DNA from: Saprolegnia diclina VS20
Lineage: Eukaryota; Oomycota; Saprolegniomycetes; Saprolegniales; Saprolegniaceae
DNA length: 28,109 bases
Assembly: GCF_000281045.1 (NCBI RefSeq)
Contig: NW_008246072.1
Coordinates: forward strand, 852,177-880,285
Direction: 5' to 3'
How positions within the stretch are numbered: position 1 is the first letter of the stretch; the number at the start of each line of letters is the position of its first letter. Of the stretch, positions 20,101-28,109 are shown in pieces. The notes under the pieces are model-generated. The model ran no database searches. It was not told the DNA's origin and saw only the letters and a list, made by a program, of their open reading frames with translations. Both the position numbers and the translations under genes were made by a program.

Positions 20101-21594
20101 CAACGGCGGGCGCGTACGGCAGCGGGCGTCTCGGCGCTCGCAGCTGCTCAAAGAGGTTGGCGTAGTTGGGCGCCCAGTGGTCCGCTGGCGGTGCATCCCG
20201 AAGCAGGTTGGCGAGTCGGTCAATGCAGTCCAAGGGCGCATGAAGCGCCACGTGGAAGAGGAAGAAGACGAGACTTCGGATCGAAAAGCAAGTGACACGC
20301 GGGTGCAGCGTGTGCACCGCGACGGCAACGAGCTTGGGCAGCAAGTGTTCTCTTTGCGTCGCCATGCAAAGGGAGCTGGACACTAGGAAGGCGTCGAGGG
20401 CCGCATTGACGTCGGCGGGTGGGCCCTTGAGAAAGGCCGAGACAAAAGCGGGTTGCGCGGGCGTCGGGGCCGAGTTGCACAGTGGCGATGACGATGGCGC
20501 CGGTGGTGGCGGCGCGACCTGAAGCGCATACAACCGTATGCTCGTAGCAGAGTGCACGAGGAGCTTGGCGCGGTCGCTGTCGCCAAACACCGAAAACTAC
20601 CATGTGGTTGCTTCATGAACTTTTGATTCGCTGATTCAGCACGTACATGTAGATCCGGTGGCATGGAGGTCGCCAGAATGAGAAGTGGCGCTTTGATCCC
20701 CGTACCCGCGTGGCCGTGCACGACGTAGATAGAGCCTATTGCCTCTTTCTGTCAGTACAAGAAATGGCGGCGACGGGTACCTTGCGCCGTCGAGACCACG
20801 AGATGCGGCAGACGCGGGTGCCACGCGGTCGCCATGATGGTCTCGGGCGTGGCATACGTCACTTCGTGGTCGGTGGCGATCGAAGCAAAGACGACGGTGG
20901 ACGGCGCAACGACGATGGCGAGGCATTGGCTCGGTCCGTGCAAGGCCACTGACAAGACACTCGTTGACGCCGACGGCCGCGACAGCGAGCGCACTCGCGT
21001 GTCGAAAACGATACTACCGTCGTCGTCGTCGCACATGTAGGTCGTGTGCACGTCGAGCGCGACTGCTTGCAGCGCTACGTGGCCGACGGCAAAGACAGAC
21101 CCGAGGAGACGCGAGTGCAATGGCGCGGCCCATGACGTCCCACATGCCACAGGCAGCGAGATGCTCGACCACGCGGAGGGCTCGACGCTTGCTTGCTTAC
21201 CTAAAGATCGTACGCGCCATCGCACGGCAGCGCTGTGGTCGGAGGCGAGCAGGACGACGGTCGCGCCAGTAGGTGAGATGGCTGCGACAAGAAAGGGCTG
21301 CTGTAGCGATGACGGGATCGCCTCGACGAGCATGGTGTCAGCGCCAGCGTTATAGAGCGCGAGAGAAGCGTCGCCGGCCAGCTGTAGAAGAATGTACTCG
21401 TTCGTGCTGCAAAGGAGCCGGCTTCCATGTACGTCGACGTCGGCGCCGTGGCGCCAGAGCGGCGTCGTGGCCTGTGCACTTGGGCGAACCTTATGCCGAA
21501 GCACGCACGTCGAGCCAAGAGCGATGAGCTCCATGGTCGCTGGGACATACGTGGCAGCGACAACGTCGTCAACGGCGCTCTGGAACTCGAGCAT
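17193..21594 (-). CDS. Large propeller/solenoid/coiled-coil protein, possibly CPLANE1 (JBTS17)-like
   Basis: Seven exons (21594-20781, 20735-20647, 20596-18420, 18370-17584, 17534-17419, 17379-17296, 17250-17193) agree in phase and give 1374 residues. The first 330 or so residues are beta-rich with WD-like strands (VAAISPTGATVVLLASDHSA, TAWHPRLPHLVVST), suggesting a beta-propeller. Residues of about 340-900 are Ala/Leu-rich helices like an alpha-solenoid. The rest is a Pro/Thr/Ser-rich linker, then coiled coils (SSMKQQLDDMRKRLADIEQF, FAKQLSALEATHTHLA) and a short tail ending LLQQLEASLLPP. This architecture, with the ADAIDSDFTAS-like helix, recalls CPLANE1/C5orf42, a ciliary transition-zone effector, which would suit a zoospore-forming organism. 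That identity is tentative; I see no decisive motif. The start is ATG 21594, the first in the frame. Confidence 0.6.
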
Positions 21595-22411
21595 CGTCCG
21601 GCCGCCTCTCCAAGATCCGCCGTCTAATTTCGGCACGTGCCGATTTCAAAGCGCAGCTCAATCCCTTGCAATGGGATGCATGCACACACAAAAGCCGACG
21701 GACGCGACTTATCAACTCCGCAAAGAGCACTCGAAGGATGCTAAATGGGTCGGTGCAGGACTGCACCCGGCGTGTTTGATGCCATCACCAAGATGCGGCT
21801 TAATATATTTATATGTGGTAAATATGGCGCACGCCATATATAATACAATGGGTCACAGCGATAGCTGTACAGCTTGTCTGGCAATGCGCCGTAGCATTTC
21901 GTGGTCGCCCAAAGGTGCTCTATCAATGTGCCAAGTTTGAGCAACTTCATTTTTCCTCGCGATCGACGCCTCTGGTCCGCCTTGGATCGGTGGGCGGGCG
22001 CACTGCTGGCACAGGATTGGCTATAATTTCGCAAATTATCAACCAATAAAAGTGGCTCATTTTCAATGAGAGGGTAACCTCGCCAACCCAAATTGCAGCG
22101 CGCGTGGTGGCCTGCTGTGCTGTAAGCCTACTACTAGTACAAGTAGATGAACGAGACGTGGGCCGTTGGCTACTAGTACGTGAGATACACTGCCGCCCTC
22201 ATGGAGCATGCTGCAGCTACTGCTACTGCACCACCTTCCACGATTGTCGTGGTGACTCATCTTGCAGGACATGTAAATTCTCGATGACATCTTGTTCGTC
22301 GGCAGTGACACGAGTGGAGACGAAGGTGTCGATGCACATCATAATGATCAACAGACATTTTGTGTATACCTATTCCTTGCTCGTCTCACTGTCTACTACT
22401 AACACTGCGTT
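21595..22411. other. Intergenic region containing repeat copy A
   Basis: This is the 5' flank of the large minus-strand gene and the 3' flank of HMBS. It includes the dispersed repeat at 21785-22051. The remainder (22052-22411) has short direct repeats of CTACTAGTAC near 22129 and 22171 and no recognisable coding. Confidence 0.5.
21785..22051 (-). repeat. Dispersed 270-bp element, copy A
   Basis: Read on the minus strand, this matches 27445-27715 (plus) along its whole length, with shared runs such as CCACCGATCCAAGGCGGA, GTTGCTCAAACTTGGCACAT and GACCACGAAATGCTACGGC. It contains a 7-bp hairpin TATGGCG-TG-CGCCATA. Differences in the shared open frame fall at many amino-acid-changing positions, so it looks non-coding. 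A short non-autonomous transposable element is the likeliest origin; no clear terminal repeats or target duplications were found by eye. Confidence 0.75.
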
Positions 22412-23801
22412 CTACGCGTGGCTCGTGCGCTGGCGCTTCGGGCTCACGACGTCCGTCTCATCCGACTTGCGCTTCGGGCTCTCGTTCTTCTCAGCCGCGG
22501 CCGCCGCCGCTGCCGCGTCGCCAGGCGCTTCCACGTCGCCATACGTCAATGCCCGCTTCTTCTCGGTCGACCCCAAGTGTTTTCGGGCCGCAGGGTTCTT
22601 GAGCAACCGGTCGGCGAGGGCTTCGCCGAGGCTCTCGGCCTCAAACCGGTTGCCGGAAATGGTTTCTTCATACGACTCTTGGCCGTCGCGCGAGAGGAGC
22701 ACCGCCGTGAGCGTGAGCTCGTCGCCGTCGAGCGTCGTGTTGACACCCATCGAGATCTGGCAGCCGCCTTCTAGTGTCCGCAAGAGAGACCGCTCGGCCT
22801 TGCAGCATTGCGCCGACTCTTCGTGCTCGATCTTGGCCAGCATCTCGAGCGTCTACCAAAGTTGTGACGTTCAGTGCATCCAATGGATGTCTACCTCGGT
22901 GTCGTCGCCCCGGCACTCGACACCAATGCTCCCTTGGCCCACCCCGTAGCCAAAGACAGCCGGATCCAGGAGCTACAGAACGACATGAGAAGGCTGGTTG
23001 ACACAGCATGGCGAGGCGTCGTACTTGGTCGATACGGTCGCCCAAACCACCGCGACGAAAGCCCGCGGCCGCGACAACAATCGCATCATAATCATCTAGA
23101 CAGACTGCGTCAGCAACGCTCGTGGTATTGAAAGATAGTGTACCTTCGTCGTCGAGCTTGGCGAGACGCGTCTGGATGTTGCCACGGATCGTCTTGACTT
23201 GGACGTGCGGGTAGAGCCTAGCGAAGGCGCCATTGTCAGCATCACATCTTGCACATGTTTGGGGCGTACTTGAGCAAGAGAGCTTCGCGGCGCAGCGAAC
23301 TGGTGCCAATGATGCTGTCTTTCGGCAGATCATCGAGCGTTGTGATACCCTACGCCACGCCATGAGCGGCTATCGCAACACAGCATGGGCTTTGAACCTT
23401 GGCCTTGTGCTTGGGGTGGATGATAACTGCGTCTTCGGGGCTTTCGCGCTCGCAGACCGCGCCAAGGACGAGGCTCTCGGGCAGCATCGTGGGCATGTCC
23501 TTGAGCGAATGCACGGCGAAGCTGCTCCGGCCGGCCAAAAGCTCCTTCTACACGCAGCATGCTACAGCGACAAGGCCATGCTACGGCGGCGTACCTCCAA
23601 GCTCTTGGTGAAGAGGCCCGTGCCACCCACCTGCGTGAGGTGCTTGTCGAGCACTTGGTCGCCGATCGTGTCCTGGAGCCCGATCTCGAAGGTCACGTCC
23701 GGGTAGTGCTTCTGCAGCATCGAGATGACCTCGCGCGTCTGGTACAGCGCGAGGTCGCTCTTCCGCGACGAGACGTACACGGTCTTCGTCGTACTGGCCA
23801 T
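22412..23801 (-). CDS. HMBS: Hydroxymethylbilane synthase (porphobilinogen deaminase)
   Basis: Seven exons (23801-23595, 23547-23398, 23349-23270, 23217-23144, 23095-23025, 22972-22895, 22852-22412) join to 366 residues. The enzyme condenses four porphobilinogens to hydroxymethylbilane in heme synthesis. The sequence shows [13 protein letters not shown], a [15 protein letters not shown] turn, HSLKDMPT with catalytic Asp86, [30 protein letters not shown], and [10 protein letters not shown] with Cys251 carrying the dipyrromethane cofactor. The length up to about 320 is normal. A roughly 45-residue tail follows, with eight alanines and two basic clusters (PKRKS, PKRQR), not part of the usual enzyme. 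No obvious mitochondrial or plastid presequence is present if ATG 23801 is used, so it is probably cytosolic. The gene is divergent from the neighbouring plus-strand genes. Confidence 0.95.
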
Positions 23802-23877
23802 CGCGTGCTTGGGTGCCAAAGGTTGAATGGCGAAATCCTGCACCCGGGGGTTTCCCGGAGATGCGACATCCGCACTT

Positions 23878-24122
23878 ATGAGAGCGTACTTAATACAGCA
23901 TAAGTACGTTTTAGCATCGTACTTGAGCGACACGCGTATACTAGAAACAAGAGCTCAAAGAAGTGCGCCCATCGTGGGGTGCTGGCCTCGTCAACGTTTG
24001 GAGTTGATGCCGAGGTCAACCTGCTTATTTTCGGCATTCTCAGAGCGCTGGACCGACGGCTGCGTTCGGTGCCCGAGTTTGCACACGCCGAGGTGGATGA
24101 GGACAACATGGTGACAGCATGA
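23878..24122 (+). CDS. Possible small protein of 60 residues
   Basis: A stop-free plus-strand frame (23945-24122) encodes a plausible helical protein (VNLLIFGILRALDRRLR, then VPEFAHAEVDEDNM) but has no ATG. An 8-nt first exon (23878-23885, ATG AGA GC) followed by a 59-bp GT...CTAG intron (23886-23944) supplies the start in phase. The product would be 60 residues with a basic N-terminus and no recognised family. It starts 76 bp from the divergent HMBS start, so both may share a promoter. The stop at 24120-24122 is followed in the same frame by more open sequence, so the 3' end could differ. It could also be chance within a bidirectional promoter. Confidence 0.35.
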
Positions 24123-24454
24123 TGGAGGCACTGGACGACCGGCGATACCACTGCGGCGATACTGAAGCTACGCCCGAATCAAGTAGACTATATTTCTACT
24201 AGTTGACGTGGTCAGTAGTTGCTGCCAGCAGTAGCAACGACTCGAGTGGCAACCGTGTCCTGGACGAATGCAACATGCAGCCTCCTGCTACGCTACGGTA
24301 CCACTCGGCTGTCTCAATGGCGCGTACGGTACATCGCCTGTCGCGCCTAAATGCGGCATTGAGTGCCGAATTTAGAGCTCGTGTCTATGTGGCGCTACGA
24401 CGCATTTAACCGGATGCTACCGGCGTGACAAATAAGGGTACCGCAGATTGCAGC
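24123..24454. other. Short intergenic stretch upstream of the FANCB homolog
   Basis: About 330 bp of 5' flank for the FANCB-like gene. No clear promoter motif, repeat or gene is seen; short open frames look random. Confidence 0.5.
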
Positions 24455-27087
24455 ATGGACCGGCGGGTGCTGGTCAAGGACGACGCGTGCGGCCGGCTCT
24501 TGGCACTGCACCTTGAGCAGTCGGGCGACGAGGCTGCGCCACGCCTCATCATACATGCGCATGCCTTCAACCCAGCAACCTCCGTGTTTGCGACGAGCGA
24601 AAAACGGGTCGTATGCGATCTGCCGGTACCCAAAGCGACGTACGGCACCTCCGAGCTCTTGGCCGCTGCATTCGTCGACGACGACGGACTTGGCATGCAC
24701 ATGCTCTTTCTCGTACTCTTCTTGCATGCCCACGGCCATGTCGCTCTCGTGCGCGTATCGCCCCATCTGTCGGCGGTGGACGACCTGGCGCTTCTTGAGG
24801 TCGCCGCGTGGCACAACCACCGATGCCACGCGCGCCTCGTCGATGGACCACGCATCTTGCTCTACTCGTCGTCGTCCAAAGCCATGCAGCTGCTTGCGTG
24901 GAACAGCAACGAGGACGACGGCAAGTTACAGCCGCTCACGGGCGAGATGGCGCTGCCAGCAACGACGCTGGGCATGCCACAATGCCAGCGCATCGGCACG
25001 CATCTGCTTCTGCACACTGTTCTACCGTACGACCTGATGGTAGATCCATCGTATCCTCCAACCTCGTGTTCTAGCGACGACGTCCACGTGTGGGAGACGC
25101 TTCCGCTGTGGCCGCTGCCCAGCCTTGAGAAACGCGTCAAGCGCGATATACCCGACCTCTCGCCGTGCGCGTACCTCCCAGCGCCGACGACTTCAACGAC
25201 GACCAGTGTGTACATCCGCAGCAGCGACGACAGTCGGCCGACGCATCTCTTTGTCGGCACGATGGCGCCGTCGCTGGTGGCCTACCGGTACAACTGCGTC
25301 GTTGCGAGCTTGCAGCTGCCCGGACCCGCCATCGACATGTACACATATGTGCTACTACACGATCGACGCCCTCTCATCGCGCTGTAGCCAGCAAGCTGCC
25401 GTGGACGCGACGCATGGCGTTCTCGCAGTGCTTTGCAACGACGCGCAGCAAACGCTGCTCATTGTCTCGGCGCACGACGATACCCTTACCATGGTACAAG
25501 GTACCGCCGGCTTCGATACCCGCCGTCTACATTTGAGTAGAGATTGCGCTGGTCGACCGCGTGTTGATCGCCGACTTCAAGGGCACTGGCCGCGACCAGC
25601 TCCTGTGCCTCTCGGAGCAGTCGGTCGACGACATTCTTGGGCGATGGCTGCTCACCGATCTCTCGTACGTCCACACGGGTAGGTTGGAGCTACGTGGTTT
25701 GTACTACGAAGGACGAAGCAGCGGCGTGTAGACCCGGCCAAGGACAAGAAGGTGAAAAAGCGCAAAGCCAAAACCAAACTGCACGTGCAACTCGACAAGA
25801 TGATGCCGCCGGATCGGTCTCAAAAGGTAGATGTCTCGCCAAGTATCTCGACTCATTTTTCCTCGGAGCTTCTCGCGATTGAGCAAGCCATGGTGCACAA
25901 GGCGGCGCAGGCGACAGCCGACAACACGCGCCTTGGCCGCTTTGTACGAAGTAGTACCTCTTTGGACAGTAAAACCCATTTGAACCATCTAGGTGGACGA
26001 AAAGAAGAGGCTCCTCGAGCTCTTGTACCAGCACTGCGCGCAGACCGTCGATGCCCAGGCGGCGCCAGAGCAAGATGCACCAAAAACAATCGAGTTACTC
26101 GCCCTCGAGACGGTGCTGCCAGCAGAGACGCCAGCACCGGCAGCCGTTGTCTCGCTATCGTCCTTGCGGCGGCCGAGTCTGTGGATGCTCAAGCACTGGG
26201 AACCCGTGGCTGCGCACCATACCCCGACGTCGATGGTCATCGACGTCGCGCTGACGGTTCTGCACAGAGCCTCGTACGTCCAGCCCTTGGACGGACACAA
26301 TGGCTCATACGACGTGTGTAGCGATGTGTTGACCGACGTTGCGGTGCACGCCGTGTCGTCGTCGTCGCTTGGAAGTGTCTCTGCCCATCAGCCGAGCGTG
26401 GTCCCCGGCGCCGAGTGCAATGTGGTCTTGCAGCTAGCGCTCAGCTACGGCGTCCTTGAGATGGCGTGTGATCTTTGCATTGCCTACACCGATGTCGGCG
26501 GTGGCGAGCGCTTGTTTCAGCCACTGGCGCCGCTGGCCATTGGCACCGCCGACCTCCTTCGACTGCGAGCGACGGTACCGCGCCCCGGTAAGCTCGAAGG
26601 ATACCGGTCGGGTATCCGACTATTTGTGCTTGTAGACATCGTGACGGACCTGATCGTTGTCTCGCCTCACATCGATTTGACGCAAGCCGTGCCAGTGCTG
26701 CAAGCGGTGCGTCAAGATGAGTGCCACGCATGATGCACACGACTCGTGTAGGCCATGCCAGAGCGGATTGAAGCGCAGCTGCTCCGCCCGTCGATCGCAT
26801 CGCTCTGTATGCAAAGTCATAGCCGCATCGAAGCGCGGTTGATGCGAGCGCATCTGATGCAAGCACTGGATGGCTGCACGGTGCTAATGAGCCCGTTTTC
26901 GCGGACGCACATGGAGGGTTTGCAGTCGTGTATGCGTGCGTTGCGGAAGGAGCTCGCATTTTTGCAAGGCAGCGCGTCCGTCGACGACCTTCGAAGCGCG
27001 CAAATTCAACTCGACGTTGCAATGGGTCATTTGCACAAGGCGCTGACAGAACGCGCAGAGACGAGCGGCGAGACGCGAGATACCTAA
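24455..27087 (+). CDS. FANCB: Fanconi anemia group B (FANCB) homolog
   Basis: Six exons (24455-25338, 25388-25500, 25541-25678, 25732-25943, 25993-26706, 26752-27087) join in frame to 798 residues, close to vertebrate FANCB length. Family-like features appear in order: an N-terminal beta-rich region with VDGPRILLYSSSSKAMQLLA, then VLIADFKGTGRDQLLCL (about 340-356) followed by LGRWLLTDLSYVH, a motif matching the human pattern DDFIGSGTEQVLLLF...ITDL. After these come a basic stretch KDKKVKKRKAKTK (about 382-394) that could act as a nuclear signal, a second beta-rich region (LWMLKHWEPVA), and a helical C-terminus (MHFLQ-type helices around MRALRKELAFL). In animals FANCB pairs with FANCL and FAAP100 to build the core that ubiquitinates FANCD2/FANCI during crosslink repair. 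The match rests on remembered human sequence. Confidence 0.75.
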
Positions 27088-27860
27088 CTCACTAGATCTA
27101 TCGCCCACGATGAAGTTCCAACGAGCCGCGACGATCGTGGGACGTGGCAGCATGCTATGTGAATGCTATTGCGCTTTAGAAGGAGGGCAGACACGCGTTG
27201 CAAGAGGCTGGTCACCAAGGAGGCGGCGGTGCTAACGTTTGCAGAGTCACAGTTAGGAAAGCAGGGATATCTCGGAGCTAAAGGTCCTTGACGCCGACGA
27301 CTAATAACAAATCGAAGCATTTGAAATTACATCATCTTTGCATTGCCAGCCTACTTGCACTGGTAGATGGACATGGTGTGGGCCATCAACCGGTGCAAGT
27401 CGGCAGCAAGGCAGGTTGGTGAAATGCTGGCGAGAAATGCGCCGTTTTTATTGGTTGATAATTCAAGATAATGCAGCCAATACCGTGCTAGCCCAGCGTT
27501 CACCCACCGATCCAAGGCGGATCAGAGGCGCCGATCGCGTTGAAAAATAAAGTTGCTCAAACTTGGCACATTGATAGAGCACCCTTGGGTGACCACGAAA
27601 TGCTACGGCACATCGCCAGACAAGGCGTACAGCCATCGCTATGTCCCATGGTATAATATATGGCATGCGCCATATTTACCACTTATAGCCATATTTAATT
27701 GCATCTTGGTGGGCTGCCTCGCGATCAACACCTGCAATCGAGCGGCCTCGGTACCGAGCCACGCGGTTGCGCTGGAGTATTTTGCACAGACGCCAACAAA
27801 TGTAAAAGAGAAAAGTGAATGAAAGTGTAATTATGGACTAGTATTATAGCATGATGCAGT
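27088..27860. other. Intergenic region containing repeat copy B
   Basis: This is the convergent gap between the FANCB homolog (plus) and the ABC transporter end (minus). It contains the dispersed element at 27445-27715. The rest shows only short, unrecognisable frames. Confidence 0.5.
27445..27715 (+). repeat. Dispersed 270-bp element, copy B
   Basis: This is homologous to the reverse complement of 21785-22051. It begins TTTTTATTGGTTGATAATT and ends at GCATCTTGGTG. The hairpin here is TATGGC-ATGC-GCCATA. Copies differ by scattered substitutions and small indels, so they are not recent twins. The element may be a MITE or SINE-like sequence. Confidence 0.75.
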
Positions 27861-28109
27861 TTATCTCTTTTGGTGGTTGACATAGCGCAGCGAGAGAAGC
27901 GCGAGGATGCGCCAGAGCAAAATGAAGCCGATGACCGCGAAAAAGTTGGTCCACCGGTCGTCGTAGTTCATCTCGTAGACCTTCTCGACATAGTCCTTGA
28001 CGCGAATCTGCTTGGTCGGAAACTCAGCAAAGAGGCTCGGCGGAATGCCGGCTTCGGGCATGATCTGGCAACCGAGCTGGGTACCGTCCGTGCACTTGGC
28101 AAACGTCTC
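27861..28109 (-). CDS. ABC transporter, PDR/ABCG type, C-terminal end (partial)
   Basis: The last 82 codons of a minus-strand gene are present; the 5' part lies beyond the window. The final extracellular loop is seen (CTDGTQLGCQIMPEAG, then VKDYVEKVYEMNYDDRW), followed by the last membrane span (FFAVIGFILLWRILALLSLR) and the terminus RYVNHQKR. This pattern is typical of the C-terminal membrane domain of pleiotropic drug resistance ABCG half or full transporters, which export drugs and lipids at the plasma membrane. Nucleotide-binding domains are not in view, so full or half size cannot be told. Confidence 0.88.
   Translation of the reverse strand, partial: ETFAKCTDGTQLGCQIMPEAGIPPSLFAEFPTKQIRVKDYVEKVYEMNYDDRWTNFFAVIGFILLWRILALLSLRYVNHQKR

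Noticed and set aside
18470-20386. 638-codon open frame on the plus strand
   Set aside because: It is antisense to the large minus-strand exon, is very Arg/Gly/His-rich and resembles nothing; the minus strand gives a coherent, phase-consistent protein.
21741-22091. A coding gene within repeat copy A (frame shared with copy B)
   Set aside because: The two copies differ at many amino-acid-changing positions and the frame has no conserved start or stop, so a non-coding element is more likely.
1-28109. tRNA, rRNA, CRISPR arrays, transposase genes
   Set aside because: I looked for T-loop motifs, regularly spaced repeats and recombinase-like proteins and saw none that could be supported.

Overview
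The window looks like nuclear DNA of a compact-genome heterokont, most likely an oomycete of the Saprolegnia/Achlya/Aphanomyces side. This is inferred from: closely packed, intron-rich genes on both strands; very short introns (49 modelled, nearly all 39-58 bp, GT...AG, usually ending TAG); GC-rich coding sequence; eukaryotic families such as PDK1, GRAM/VASt (Aster), FANCB and TMEM234; a possible ciliary gene, which would suit zoospores; and a tandem pair of multi-pass membrane proteins with no recognisable outside family. No rRNA, tRNA, CRISPR array or intact transposase was seen.

Layout. 1-830: no gene, a short tandem repeat. 831-4371 (minus): tandem membrane-protein paralogs; the downstream copy carries a frameshift and the upstream copy is intact. 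4696-6629 (minus): a ten-exon PDK1 kinase with its C-terminal PH domain. 7632-8870 (minus): a mucin-like single-pass surface protein. 9879-10441 (plus): a small RS-rich, splicing-factor-like protein. 10489-14516 (minus): a RING coiled-coil protein, an archaemetzincin-like protein that has lost its HExxH site, TMEM234, and a DJ-1/PfpI protein. 15073-17000 (plus): a GRAM-VASt-TM sterol-transfer (Aster/Lam) protein. 17193-21594 (minus): a 1374-residue propeller/solenoid/coiled-coil protein, tentatively CPLANE1-like. 22412-23801 (minus): hydroxymethylbilane synthase (heme synthesis). 23878-24122 (plus): a possible 60-residue gene. 24455-27087 (plus): a FANCB homolog. 27861-28109 (minus): the C-terminus of a PDR/ABCG transporter, cut by the window edge.

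Two diverged copies of a roughly 270-bp element lie in inverted orientation at 21785-22051 and 27445-27715, flanking the HMBS-FANCB block. The genes do not form one pathway; this is an ordinary eukaryotic neighbourhood. All exon models were built by eye from splice signals, reading frame and remembered family patterns. No alignment or database search was run. The closest thing to an unusual system is the apparently catalytically dead archaemetzincin; the nuclear-signal-like tail on the heme enzyme, the inverted repeats and the start-codon microexons are also worth attention.
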